Shown here: in pieces, positions 43,288 through 53,122 of the stretch
How the letters are laid out: each line of letters opens with the position of its first letter
Numbering within the stretch: position 1 is the stretch's first letter
Assembly: GCF_016482685.1 (NCBI RefSeq)
Contig: NZ_JACYHF010000007.1
Coordinates: forward strand, 248,001 to 312,000
Reading direction: 5' to 3'
Length of the DNA: 64,000 nt
From: Streptomyces sp. DSM 110735
Lineage (GTDB): Bacteria > Actinomycetota > Actinomycetes > Streptomycetales > Streptomycetaceae
Made by a program: the position numbers and the translations under genes
The notes under the pieces: model-generated
Databases searched by the model: none
Told to the model about the DNA's origin: nothing
Seen by the model: only the letters and a program-made list of their open reading frames with translations

Positions 43288-43593
43288 ATGCCCGAGAACG
43301 AACCCCGGAAGACCCCGCCCCTGAAGGGCGTGCACCTGCTGCTCGACCTGCGCAGCATCATCGCCGCCCTGTTCGGGATCTACGGAACCGTGCTCACCGT
43401 GCTGGGCGCGCCCGGCGCGAGCGCGGCGGACCTGCGCAAGACCGGAGGCTGGAACGTCAACCTCTGGTGCGGTCTCGCCATGCTCGCCTTCGCCGCCTCC
43501 TTCGCCGCGTGGACGCTGCTGCGCCCCCTGCGCGAGCCCGTGGAGGAAGCTGTACGGGACATCTCCGAGCCCGCTCCCGCCCCCGCCGCCTGA
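43288..43593 (+). CDS. Small two-TM membrane protein linked to the symporter
   Basis: A 101-residue protein with a hydrophilic N-terminus, two TM helices (about 24-43 IIAALFGIYGTVLTVLGAPG and about 58-78 LWCGLAMLAFAASFAAWTLL), and an acidic Pro/Ala tail. A gene of this type after SSS symporters is common in Streptomyces and may be an accessory subunit. ATG at 43288 follows GGAGAC; an in-frame GTG at 43267 that overlaps the symporter stop is an alternative. Confidence 0.75.
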   Translation: MPENEPRKTPPLKGVHLLLDLRSIIAALFGIYGTVLTVLGAPGASAADLRKTGGWNVNLWCGLAMLAFAASFAAWTLLRPLREPVEEAVRDISEPAPAPAA

Positions 43594-43602
43594 CCCCGCG
43601 TC

Positions 43603-43643
43603 ACGTCCGTCCGGCGCCCTCCCCCCGGGCGCCGGACGGACGT
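43603..43643 (+). terminator. Strong terminator after the symporter operon
   Basis: A perfect 17-bp inverted repeat (43603-43619 with 43627-43643) and a 7-nt loop lie 10 nt after the small-protein stop and end 28 nt before the aldo/keto reductase start. Confidence 0.8.
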
Positions 43644-43671
43644 GTCACCCGCCACCAGACCGAGGATCCCC

Positions 43672-44502
43672 ATGACCACAGTCCCCACCCGCGTCCTCTC
43701 CGACGGCGTGTCGATCCCCGTCGTCGGGTTCGGCACCTACCCGCTCCAGGGAGCCGAGGCGGAGGCGGCCGTGCACGACGCCTTCGCGGCGGGCTACCGC
43801 CTGCTCGACACCGCCGCCAGCTACGGCAACGAAGCCGCCGTCGGACGGGCGATCGCGACCGGCGGGCTGCCCCGCGAGGAGGTGTTCCTCACCACCAAGG
43901 TGCGCGGGAGCGCCCACGGGTACGACGAGACCCGCCGGGCGTTCACCGAGTCCGCCGGGCGGCTCGGCGTGGACCACCTCGACCTCTACCTCATCCACTG
44001 GCCGCTGCCCCGCCTGGACAAGTACGTCGACTCCTGGCGCGCGCTGATCGACCTCCGCGCGGAGGGTCTGGTGCGCTCCATCGGGGTCAGCAACTTCACC
44101 GCACGGCACCTCGACCGGCTGCACGAGGAGACCGGTGTGCTGCCCTCGGTCAACCAGATCGAGATGCACCCCCGTTTCCCCCAGCACGAACTGCGCGCCG
44201 CCCATGCGGCACGGGGTATCGCCACCCAGAGCTGGAGTCCGCTCGGCAGGGGCAGCGAACTCCTCGCCGAGCCCGTCGTCGTGGCGGCGGCCGAGCGGCA
44301 CGGGGTGACCCCGGCGCAGGTGGTCCTGCGCTGGCATCTGCACCTCGGCGCGCTGCCGATCCCCAAGTCCGGTTCGCCCGAGCGCCGTCGGGCGAACCTG
44401 GACCTCTTCGGCTTCGCGCTGACCGAAGAGGAGATCGCCGCGCTCTCCGCCCTGGAGCAGGGCCGTATCGGCGGCGATCCGGAGACGCACGAGGAGTTCT
44501 GA
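43672..44502 (+). CDS. Aldo/keto reductase
   Basis: A 276-residue NADPH-dependent reductase of the AKR5/prostaglandin-F synthase type. Catalytic residues are Asp and Tyr in LLDTAASYGNE, Lys in VFLTTKV and His in YLIHWP; the cofactor motif is IPKSGSPERRRANLD. It reduces carbonyls such as 2,5-diketogluconate or related keto sugars, but the substrate is open. ATG at 43672 preferred over an in-frame ATG at 43642. The strong upstream terminator suggests its own promoter or read-through. Confidence 0.9.
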   Translation: MTTVPTRVLSDGVSIPVVGFGTYPLQGAEAEAAVHDAFAAGYRLLDTAASYGNEAAVGRAIATGGLPREEVFLTTKVRGSAHGYDETRRAFTESAGRLGVDHLDLYLIHWPLPRLDKYVDSWRALIDLRAEGLVRSIGVSNFTARHLDRLHEETGVLPSVNQIEMHPRFPQHELRAAHAARGIATQSWSPLGRGSELLAEPVVVAAAERHGVTPAQVVLRWHLHLGALPIPKSGSPERRRANLDLFGFALTEEEIAALSALEQGRIGGDPETHEEF

Positions 44503-44510
44503 GGAGGACC

Positions 44511-44528
44511 GGGGGCGTCGGCGCCCCC
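44511..44528. terminator. Hairpin between the aldo/keto reductase and a convergent gene
   Basis: GGGGGCG-tcgg-CGCCCCC forms a perfect 7-bp stem with a stable UCGG tetraloop directly after the reductase stop and before the end of the convergent gene. Confidence 0.7.
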
Positions 44529-45212
44529 TCACCAGTGGTGCCGGTGCCGCCCTCCGCCGCCGTGCGTGGGCCAGCCGCCGGTGAAGGCCGGGGTCGGCGG
44601 GGTCGTCGGAAGAGCGGACGTCGCGGCGGGCGTCGACGGCGCCTTCGTGACGGGCGCGCTGCTCGCGGGGGCGCTCGGGGCAGCGGACGAAGGTGCTGCC
44701 GCCTGTGTGGTGGCGCGCAGCGGGACGGCTGAGGACGGCGCGGCGGAGGGCGCGCCGACCGGCGCCGAGGACCGCGGTTCGACTGCGTCCGGCACCCCGG
44801 TCGACGCCTCGGACACGCCGGGGGTGACCCGGTCGGAGGTCGCCGGACGCTCGCCCCCGGAGGAGGAGGTCACCAGTCCGGCGATCGCGGCGGCGGCGCC
44901 GACCGTCCCGACCACGGCACCGGCCACCGCCACCCGGCGGCGCCCGCCGTTGCGCCGCCGCCGCGCGTCCGCACGCGAGCCCGACACGACAGCCGGGGCG
45001 GGCGGCGGCTCCATGAGGGGCGCGATGACCGGGAGTTCACGGGTCGCGTCGTACGCCTTCTGCCAGCCGTGGGCGAGAGCCGGGTCGGCGTACTCGTCGT
45101 ACGAGGGGGCAGCGGCGGTCCGCGGCTGGTACACGGTGGGCGGGACCGGGGTGGCGCCGTCCGCGTCGTGCGCGCCGTACGCCCCCGCCTCGTACTCGCG
45201 TTCGCTAGACAT
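44529..45212 (-). CDS. Single-pass membrane protein with Ser/Pro/Ala-rich exported tail
   Basis: A 227-residue protein. Residues 1-90 are cytoplasmic, with Tyr/Asp-rich patches (YDEYADPALAHGWQKAYD) and a basic RRRRNGGRRR stretch. One TM segment (about 98-118, VAVAGAVVGTVGAAAAIAGLV) is followed by an extracellular Ser/Pro/Ala/Thr-rich tail that ends in GGGGRHRHHW. The His-rich Gly end could bind metal. No enzyme domain is visible. ATG at 45212 lies close to the divergent aminotransferase promoter. The function is unknown. Confidence 0.72.
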   Translation of the reverse strand: MSSEREYEAGAYGAHDADGATPVPPTVYQPRTAAAPSYDEYADPALAHGWQKAYDATRELPVIAPLMEPPPAPAVVSGSRADARRRRNGGRRRVAVAGAVVGTVGAAAAIAGLVTSSSGGERPATSDRVTPGVSEASTGVPDAVEPRSSAPVGAPSAAPSSAVPLRATTQAAAPSSAAPSAPASSAPVTKAPSTPAATSALPTTPPTPAFTGGWPTHGGGGRHRHHW

Positions 45213-45348
45213 GATCGCGAATTCTAGAGACGTGGCGGGTCCCCGGCACACCCCCGTGACACCTCCGGAACAGCGCGCGGCGAAACCCCCGCAAACCCGA
45301 CGCGCCCCACGTGGTGCAAAACACGACGCGGCGCCCGTCCATGGGCCG

Positions 45349-45361
45349 TAAGCTCGCGTCA
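45349..45361 (+). promoter_or_regulatory. Leaderless promoter of the aminotransferase gene
   Basis: TAAGCT at 45349-45354 is a -10-like hexamer whose last base is 7 nt before the A of the ATG at 45361. No ribosome-binding site precedes the ATG, so a leaderless mRNA is likely. Confidence 0.5.
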
Positions 45362-46572
45362 TGCAGGTGATCCAGTCGACCAAGCTCGCCAACGTCTGTT
45401 ACGAGATCCGGGGACCCGTCCTCGAAGAGGCGATGCGTCTGGAGGCAGCCGGTCACCGCATCCTGAAGCTCAACACCGGCAACCCGGCCGCCTTCGGCTT
45501 CGAGTGCCCCCCGGAGATCCTGGAGGACGTCCTCCGCAACGTCTCCACGGCGCACGGGTACGGCGACGCCAAGGGGCTGCTCGCCGCCCGCCGCGCGGTG
45601 GTGATGCACAACCAGACCCTGGGCATCGAGACCGACGTCGAGCACGTCTTCATCGGCAACGGCGTCTCCGAGCTGATCGTGATGGCCATGCAGGCGCTGC
45701 TCGACGACGGCGACGAGGTCCTGGTCCCCGCCCCGGACTACCCCCTGTGGACGGCGGCGGTCTCCCTGTCCGGCGGCACCGCGGTGCACTACCGCTGCGA
45801 CGAGCAGTCCGACTGGATGCCCGACCTCACCGACATCGAGCGCAAGATCACCGACCGCACCAAGGCGCTGGTGATCATCAACCCGAACAACCCCACGGGC
45901 GCGGTCTACGACCCGGCGATGCTCAAGGGACTCACCGACATCGCCCGGCGGCACAACCTGCTGGTCTGCTCCGACGAGATCTACGACAAGATCCTCTACG
46001 ACGGCGCGACCCACACCCCGACCGCCAAGGTCGCCCCCGACCTGCTCACCCTCACCTTCAACGGCATGTCGAAGGCGTACCGGGTCGCCGGGTACCGGGT
46101 CGGCTGGATGTCCCTGTCCGGGCCGCGCGCGCACGCCGACTCCTACATCGAGGGTCTGACGATCCTGGCCAACATGCGGCTGTGCGCCAACATGCCGGGC
46201 CAGCACGGGGTCGCCGCCGCGCTCAGCGGACGCCAGTCGATCAACGACCTGGTGCTGCCGGGCGGGCGACTGAAGGAGCAGATGGACACGGCGTACGAGC
46301 TGCTGACGCGGATCCCGGGCGTGAGCTGCGTACGACCCAAGGGTGCCCTCTATCTCTTCCCGCGCCTCGACCCCAAGGTCTTCAAGATCAAGGACGACCG
46401 GCAGATGGTCCTGGACCTGCTGCGCGAGGAGAAGATCATGGTCGTCCAGGGCACCGGCTTCAACTGGCCCGAGCCCGACCACTTCCGGGTCGTCACCCTG
46501 CCCAACGTCGCGGACCTGACGGACGCGGTGACCCGGATCGGGACCTTCCTGGACGGCTACGGACAGCCGTAG
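45361..46572 (+). CDS. Class I/II aminotransferase, alanine transaminase-like (AlaA type)
   Basis: A 403-residue PLP enzyme of fold type I. The PLP region includes NPNNPTGAVYDP, CSDEIYDKILY (Asp that binds pyridine N) and FNGMSKAYRVAGYRVGWM with the Schiff-base Lys in SKAY. The N-terminal VIQSTKLANVCYEIRGPV is characteristic of AlaA-like glutamate-pyruvate aminotransferases. It probably interconverts alanine and pyruvate using glutamate. Length is normal. Likely leaderless, divergent from the membrane-protein gene. Confidence 0.92.
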   Translation: MQVIQSTKLANVCYEIRGPVLEEAMRLEAAGHRILKLNTGNPAAFGFECPPEILEDVLRNVSTAHGYGDAKGLLAARRAVVMHNQTLGIETDVEHVFIGNGVSELIVMAMQALLDDGDEVLVPAPDYPLWTAAVSLSGGTAVHYRCDEQSDWMPDLTDIERKITDRTKALVIINPNNPTGAVYDPAMLKGLTDIARRHNLLVCSDEIYDKILYDGATHTPTAKVAPDLLTLTFNGMSKAYRVAGYRVGWMSLSGPRAHADSYIEGLTILANMRLCANMPGQHGVAAALSGRQSINDLVLPGGRLKEQMDTAYELLTRIPGVSCVRPKGALYLFPRLDPKVFKIKDDRQMVLDLLREEKIMVVQGTGFNWPEPDHFRVVTLPNVADLTDAVTRIGTFLDGYGQP

Positions 46573-46575
46573 ACA

Positions 46576-46618
46576 CACGGAGGCGGCACCAGCCGTGACA
46601 GCCGGGCCGCCGTCCGTG
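46576..46618 (+). terminator. Imperfect hairpin after the aminotransferase
   Basis: CACGGAGGCGGC pairs with GCCGCCGTCCGTG with one bulge and a loop of about 18 nt, starting a few nt after the stop. Confidence 0.5.
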
Positions 46619-46648
46619 ACTCGACTCAACTTTAGACTGAATCCAAGC

Positions 46649-46678
46649 TAGGATGGTTTCCTGTCAGCGCAGAGGAGG
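46649..46678 (+). promoter_or_regulatory. Promoter -10 and ribosome-binding site of a small hypothetical gene
   Basis: TAGGAT at 46649-46654 matches the streptomycete -10 consensus and lies in a locally AT-rich stretch (46626-46660). The ribosome-binding site AGAGGAGG is at 46671-46678, 7 nt before the ATG at 46686. The -35 (TCAACT at 46626) is weak. Confidence 0.55.
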
Positions 46679-46685
46679 CCGTCCC

Positions 46686-47120
46686 ATGTACGAAGCGATC
46701 CGCACGAAGTCGGTCCACAGCACCCCGGCGGCCCCGGACTTCCCGCACCGCTCGCGCGAGGAGGAGCTGGACATCCAGCTCGCCGGACACCTCGCCGCGC
46801 TGCTCGCCGTCACGGACGAGCTGCGCGGGACGACGCCGGACGCCGATCTGGACACCGCCGCCGACCGCCTAGCCGAGCAGGTGGCCCGGCTGCGCGGCGG
46901 GATTCCCCCGGTGCGGGCGGTCCCGGCGGTCTCGGGCGACGCCGCGCGGCTGCACCGCCGGGCGCACACGCTCGCCGGGCGCGCCCTGGTCGTCGCCGCC
47001 TCCCGCGCGGACACCGCCGCCGCGATCCTCGCCGCCGAGCGGATGGACGCGCACGCTGCCAGCCTCTCCGAGCAGGGCACGCGCCCGGCCGCGCCGAGGC
47101 AGCTCAGCGCGGTCCGCTGA
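46686..47120 (+). CDS. Hypothetical helical protein
   Basis: A 144-residue protein, mostly alpha-helical and Ala/Arg/Leu-rich (LDIQLAGHLAALLAVTDELR, AARLHRRAHTLAGRALVVAASRADTAAAILAAERM). No TM segment, signal peptide or known domain. It looks like a conserved streptomycete hypothetical. The clean promoter and strong ribosome-binding site make it a real gene despite its unremarkable sequence. It converges with pckG with only 6 bp between stops. Confidence 0.72.
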   Translation: MYEAIRTKSVHSTPAAPDFPHRSREEELDIQLAGHLAALLAVTDELRGTTPDADLDTAADRLAEQVARLRGGIPPVRAVPAVSGDAARLHRRAHTLAGRALVVAASRADTAAAILAAERMDAHAASLSEQGTRPAAPRQLSAVR

Positions 47121-47126
47121 CCCCGC

Positions 47127-48959
47127 TCAGCCCAGGCGCCGCACCAGCGCGCGGTACTGGTCCCACAGCTCCCTCGGAGTGTGGTCCCCGAAGGTGTTCA
47201 GGTGGTCGGGGACCAGCGCCGCCTCCTCGCGCCAGATGTCCCGGTCCACGGTGAGCAGCAGATCCAGCTCGGCGTCGGACAGGGCGAGCCCGTCGGTGTC
47301 CAGGGAGTCCCGGGTCGGCAGCACGCCGATCGGGGTCTCGACGCCCTCGGCGCGACCGTCGAGCCGGTCCACGATCCACTTCAGGACGCGGCTGTTCTCC
47401 CCGAAACCGGGCCACACGAACCGGCCCTCGCCGTCCTTGCGGAACCAGTTGACGTAGTAGATCTTCGGCAGCTTCGCCGGGTCCTTGTCCTTGGCGACGT
47501 CGATCCAGTGGGCCATGTAGTCGCCCATGTTGTAGCCGCAGAACGGCAGCATGGCGAAGGGGTCGCGGCGCAGCTCGCCCACCTTGCCCTCGGCGGCGGC
47601 GGTCTTCTCGCTGGCCACGTTGGCGCCGAGGAAGACGCCGTGGTCCCAGTCGAAGGACTCGGTCACCAGCGGTACGGCGGTGGCGCGGCGCCCGCCGAAG
47701 AGGATCGCGGAGATCGGCACACCGCGCGGGTCCTCCCACTCGGGCGCGATGATCGGGCACTGGTCGGCGGGGACCGTGAAGCGGGCGTTGGGGTGGGCGG
47801 CGGGGGTCTCCGACTCCGGCGTCCAGTCGTTGCCCTTCCAGTCGGTGAGGTGCGCGGGCCGCTCCTCGGTCATGCCCTCCCACCACACGTCGCCGTCGTC
47901 GGTGAGGGCGACGTTGGTGAAGACCGCGTTGCCCCACAGGGTCTTCATCGCGTTGGCGTTGGTGTGCTCGCCGGTGCCGGGCGCGACGCCGAAGAAACCT
48001 GCTTCGGGGTTGATCGCGTAGAGCCTGCCGTCCTCGCCGAAGCGCATCCACGCGATGTCGTCGCCGATGGTCTCCACGCTCCAGCCGGAGACGGTGGGCT
48101 CCAGCATGGCGAGGTTGGTCTTGCCGCAGGCGGAGGGGAAGGCGGCGGCGACGTACTTGGGCTCCCCGTGCGGGGGCGTGAGCTTGAGGATCAGCATGTG
48201 CTCGGCCAGCCAGCCCTCGTCGCGGGCCATGACGGAGGCGATGCGCAGGGCGTAGCACTTCTTGCCGAGCAGGGCGTTGCCGCCGTAGCCGGAGCCATAG
48301 GACCAGATCTCGCGGGTCTCGGGGAAGTGCGAGATGTACTTGGTCCGGTTGCACGGCCAGGGCACGTCCTCCTGGCCCTCCTCCAGCGGGGCGCCCAGGG
48401 AGTGGACGGCCCGTACGAAGTCGCCGTCCTCGCCCAGCTCGTCGAGGACGGCGCTGCCCATGCGCGTCATCGTGCGCATCGAGACGACGACGTACGGCGA
48501 GTCGGTGATCTCCACGCCGAGCGCGGAGAGCGGGGAGCCGAGGGGTCCCATGCAGAAGGGGACGACGTACATCGTGCGCCCGCGCATCGAGCCGCGGAAC
48601 AGACCGCCCTCTCCCCCGGCGCCCTGGAAGATCTCCCGCATGTCGGAGGGGGACTTCCAGTGGTTGGTGGGACCGGCGTCCTCCTCCTTCTCGGAGCAGA
48701 TGAAGGTCCGGTCCTCGACCCGGGCGACGTCGGTCGGGTCGGAGGCGGCGTGGTAGGAGTGCGGGCGCTTCACGGGGTCCAGCTCGGTGAAGGTGCCCTT
48801 GTCGACCAGCTCACGACACAGGCGCTCGTACTCGGCCTCGGAGCCGTCACACCAGACCACGTTGTCCGGCTGCGTCAGTTCGGCGATCTCGTTGACCCAC
48901 GAGATCAGTTCCTGATGGGTGGTGGGGATGACGGTGGGAGCCGCGTTGTCGCGCGCCAC
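47127..48959 (-). CDS. pckG: Phosphoenolpyruvate carboxykinase (GTP)
   Basis: A 610-residue enzyme, the normal length of GTP-type PEPCK. The kinase-1 P-loop is [13 protein letters not shown], with the catalytic Cys; other motifs include [11 protein letters not shown] near the N-terminus, [51 protein letters not shown] and [25 protein letters not shown]. It converts oxaloacetate and GTP to PEP and CO2, the gluconeogenic step. GTG at 48959 with AGGAG 5 nt upstream. Confidence 0.97.
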   Translation of the reverse strand: MARDNAAPTVIPTTHQELISWVNEIAELTQPDNVVWCDGSEAEYERLCRELVDKGTFTELDPVKRPHSYHAASDPTDVARVEDRTFICSEKEEDAGPTNHWKSPSDMREIFQGAGGEGGLFRGSMRGRTMYVVPFCMGPLGSPLSALGVEITDSPYVVVSMRTMTRMGSAVLDELGEDGDFVRAVHSLGAPLEEGQEDVPWPCNRTKYISHFPETREIWSYGSGYGGNALLGKKCYALRIASVMARDEGWLAEHMLILKLTPPHGEPKYVAAAFPSACGKTNLAMLEPTVSGWSVETIGDDIAWMRFGEDGRLYAINPEAGFFGVAPGTGEHTNANAMKTLWGNAVFTNVALTDDGDVWWEGMTEERPAHLTDWKGNDWTPESETPAAHPNARFTVPADQCPIIAPEWEDPRGVPISAILFGGRRATAVPLVTESFDWDHGVFLGANVASEKTAAAEGKVGELRRDPFAMLPFCGYNMGDYMAHWIDVAKDKDPAKLPKIYYVNWFRKDGEGRFVWPGFGENSRVLKWIVDRLDGRAEGVETPIGVLPTRDSLDTDGLALSDAELDLLLTVDRDIWREEAALVPDHLNTFGDHTPRELWDQYRALVRRLG

Positions 48960-49351
48960 GATCGCTCCTAGGTGAGGGTTTCCGTGACCCCGGTGGGGGT
49001 CTTCTTCGTCCGCCGGCCCCGGCGGGGGAGCGTCGCGCGCCCCCGGGGGCCGCGGCACGGATGCCGTGCGGCGTCCCGGTCAGGTGGCCGCTCATCCGGT
49101 GCCGATCGCACTCATTTGATCATCCGACGGGAGTGCGCATCTGTCCATAGGGCGTCACAGGTGAGCGGAGTGAGCGCCGCCACGCGGTCCGTGTTCCCGC
49201 TGGACAACCGGGGCGCGCTTTGCCTTCGCATGACATTTCCCTGGCGCATTCTTTGCGCGCGGTGCCGTCGTCCGGCGTGAGACGATGACCTTGAACCCGT
49301 ACGGCGGGGGTCTGATCCGTAACTTACGGTTCCGTAGGTACGATGCGGCTC
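48960..49351. other. 390-bp divergent intergenic region between pckG and the hemolysin III gene
   Basis: It holds the pckG promoter on the left strand and the hemolysin-III promoter/operator near 49317-49344. Nothing else stands out between 48980 and 49310: no ORF with a convincing ribosome-binding site, no RNA element I recognise and no strong repeat. Confidence 0.4.
49317..49344 (+). promoter_or_regulatory. Palindromic operator and leaderless promoter of the hemolysin-III gene
   Basis: CCGTAA-c-TTACGG (49317-49329) is a perfect 6-bp-arm dyad, and TACGG-tt-CCGTA (49325-49336) overlaps it. TACGAT at 49339-49344 is the -10, with the start codon A 8 nt after it at 49352. The arrangement suggests repression by a TetR-like protein bound just upstream of and at the -10. 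Confidence 0.6.
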
Positions 49352-50026
49352 ATGACTGCGTCCGCTCCCGCCGCGCTCTCCCTGCCAGAGTCCGTCAAGC
49401 CCCGGCTCCGGGGCTGGCTGCACCTCGGGATGTTCCCGGCCGCGCTCATCGCGGGCCTGGTGCTCACCGCCCTCGCCGACTCCACCCGGGGCAGAATCGC
49501 CTGCGGCATCTACGCCCTGACGGCATGTCTGCTCTTCGGGGTCAGCGCGCTGTACCACCGGGGCACCTGGAGCCCCCGCATGGACGGCATCCTGCGCCGC
49601 CTCGACCACGCCAACATCTTCCTGATCATCGCGGGCACCTACACCCCGCTCACCCTGCTGCTCCTGCCCGGCGCCAAGGGCCAGTGGCTGCTGTGGGGCA
49701 TCTGGGGAGCGGCGGCGGCCGGGATAATCTTCCGCGTCTTCTGGGTCGGCGCCCCGCGCTGGCTCTACACCCCGTGCTACATCGCCATGGGCTGGGCCGC
49801 CGTCTTCTTCCTGCCCGACTTCCTGCGCACCGGCGGCATCGCCGTCCTGGTCCTGGTGATCGTCGGCGGTCTCCTCTACAGCGCCGGGGGCGTGATCTAC
49901 GGCATCAAGCGCCCGAACCCCTCACCGCGCTGGTTCGGCTTCCACGAGGTCTTCCACTCCCTCACCCTGGCGGCGTTCATCGTCCACTACGTCTGCATCT
50001 CGCTGGTGGCTTACCAGCACGCGTAG
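49352..50026 (+). CDS. Hemolysin III (PAQR/YqfA) family membrane protein
   Basis: A 224-residue protein with seven TM helices. Family motifs are SALYHRGTWSP (conserved His), RLDHANIFLIIAGTYTPL (Asp and His) and FGFHEVFHSLTLAAFIVHYV (His-x3-His), the residues that form the predicted metal site. PAQR proteins may act as hydrolases or in membrane-lipid homeostasis; the YqfA name of hemolysin III is historical. ATG at 49352 is chosen because the -10 sits 7 nt upstream; an in-frame ATG at 49343 is possible. Confidence 0.9.
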   Translation: MTASAPAALSLPESVKPRLRGWLHLGMFPAALIAGLVLTALADSTRGRIACGIYALTACLLFGVSALYHRGTWSPRMDGILRRLDHANIFLIIAGTYTPLTLLLLPGAKGQWLLWGIWGAAAAGIIFRVFWVGAPRWLYTPCYIAMGWAAVFFLPDFLRTGGIAVLVLVIVGGLLYSAGGVIYGIKRPNPSPRWFGFHEVFHSLTLAAFIVHYVCISLVAYQHA

Positions 50027-50029
50027 CGC

Positions 50030-50110
50030 CTGTCCGGCGGAGGACGGTGCGGGTGGGGGGCGGTGTCGACTCGACCCCGCCCCGCGTCCGCGCCATGATC
50101 CGCCGGACAG
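50030..50110. terminator. Large nested inverted repeat after the hemolysin-III gene
   Basis: CTGTCCGGCGGA (50030-50041) is perfectly complementary to TCCGCCGGACAG (50099-50110). The 57-nt interior contains a further G-rich/C-rich dyad around GTCGA-TCGAC near 50065. The structure begins 4 nt after the stop and ends about 58 bp before the next gene. It may be a terminator or a folded element. Confidence 0.6.
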
Positions 50111-50156
50111 ACTCCAGCCCCGCGAAATCCGCTGCGTACGGCGTGCGGTGCCGTGC

Positions 50157-50169
50157 CATGCTGGCGGGG
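50157..50169 (+). promoter_or_regulatory. Possible leaderless promoter of the Mut7-C gene
   Basis: CATGCT at 50157-50162 is -10-like, with the GTG start 7 nt after its last base. No ribosome-binding site precedes the GTG. Confidence 0.35.
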
Positions 50170-50903
50170 TGAGCACTCCCGGGATCCATGTCGAAGTCGC
50201 CCCTGACCTGCGCCTGTTCCTCCCCTCGGCACGGCGCGGCGGGGTGGCGTGCGAGGTCGCCGTGGACGGCGTCTCGACCCTCGGTCACCTCGTCGAGTCC
50301 CTCGGCATCCCGCTGACCGAGGTCGGCGCCCTGACCGCCGACGGGCGCGAGGTGCCGCCCTCCCACCTCCCCGCACCGGGCGAGACGGTGACCGTCCGCC
50401 CGGTCGTACGCCCCCAGCGCGTGCCCGGCGCCCCGCTCCGCTTCCTCCTCGACGTCCACCTCGGCACCCTCGCCCGCCGGATGCGCCTGCTCGGCGTGGA
50501 CACGGCGTACGAGTCCCTCGACATCGGCGACCCCGCCCTCGCCGCCCGCTCCGCCGCCGAGCAGCGGGTCATGCTCAGCCGCGACCGGGGGCTGCTGCGG
50601 CGCCGCGAGCTGTGGGCGGGGGCGTACGTGTACAGCACACGCCCCGAGGAGCAGCTCCGCGAGGTCCTGGACCGCTTCGCGCCCGAGCTGCGGCCGTGGA
50701 CGCGGTGCACCGCCTGCAACGGTGCGCTGCGCTCGGCTTCGGCGGAGGAGGTGGCGGATCGGCTGGAGGACGGTACGCGGAGGTCGTACGACGTTTTCGC
50801 GGTGTGCGGGGAGTGTGGGCGGGCGTATTGGAAGGGGGCGCATCATGCGCAGTTGGAGGCGATCGTGGCGGAGAGCCTTCGGTGGAGTGAGGGCGCCCAC
50901 TGA
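50169..50903 (+). CDS. Mut7-C RNAse-domain protein with N-terminal ubiquitin-like domain
   Basis: A 244-residue protein. The N-terminal domain (about 1-85) is ubiquitin/MoaD-like (GIHVEVAPDLRLFLP, VDGVSTLGHLVESLGIPLTEVG, GETVTVRPVV). The C-terminal Mut7-C domain (about 95-240) resembles a PIN-fold nuclease with FLLDVHLGTLARRMRLLGVDT and VMLSRDRGLLRR acidic residues, and ends with a zinc ribbon built from CTACNGAL and CGECGRAYW. The fusion is characteristic of actinobacterial Mut7-C proteins, thought to act in RNA processing. The role is unproven. Confidence 0.88.
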   Translation: MSTPGIHVEVAPDLRLFLPSARRGGVACEVAVDGVSTLGHLVESLGIPLTEVGALTADGREVPPSHLPAPGETVTVRPVVRPQRVPGAPLRFLLDVHLGTLARRMRLLGVDTAYESLDIGDPALAARSAAEQRVMLSRDRGLLRRRELWAGAYVYSTRPEEQLREVLDRFAPELRPWTRCTACNGALRSASAEEVADRLEDGTRRSYDVFAVCGECGRAYWKGAHHAQLEAIVAESLRWSEGAH

Positions 50904-50935
50904 GGAGGGGGTTCTGTGGTCTGGCGGGTGCCGGT

Positions 50936-50977
50936 TCGTTGTGGCTGGTCGCGCAGTTCCCCGCGCCCCTCACGGGT
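50936..50977. repeat. Copy of a dispersed Streptomyces repeat (GTCGCGCAGTTCCCCGCGCC type)
   Basis: The stretch with core TGGTCGCGCAGTTCCCCGCG, followed by CCCCTCACGGG, is a sequence I recognise as recurring in intergenic regions of many Streptomyces genomes. Here it lies between the convergent Mut7-C and DUF255 genes. Only one copy is visible in this window, so its repetitive nature is from general knowledge. Confidence 0.5.
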
Positions 50978-51007
50978 CGGACCACTTTCCGGTGAGATCC
51001 AGATCCG

Positions 51008-53041
<2,034 letters not shown>

Positions 53042-53122
53042 GCGATCCAGCCTCTCACAATGCCGGGGCGCGTCGACGGGACCGACGTAGGGTCGTGTGC
53101 GACGCGGCCGGACTTCAGGGGG

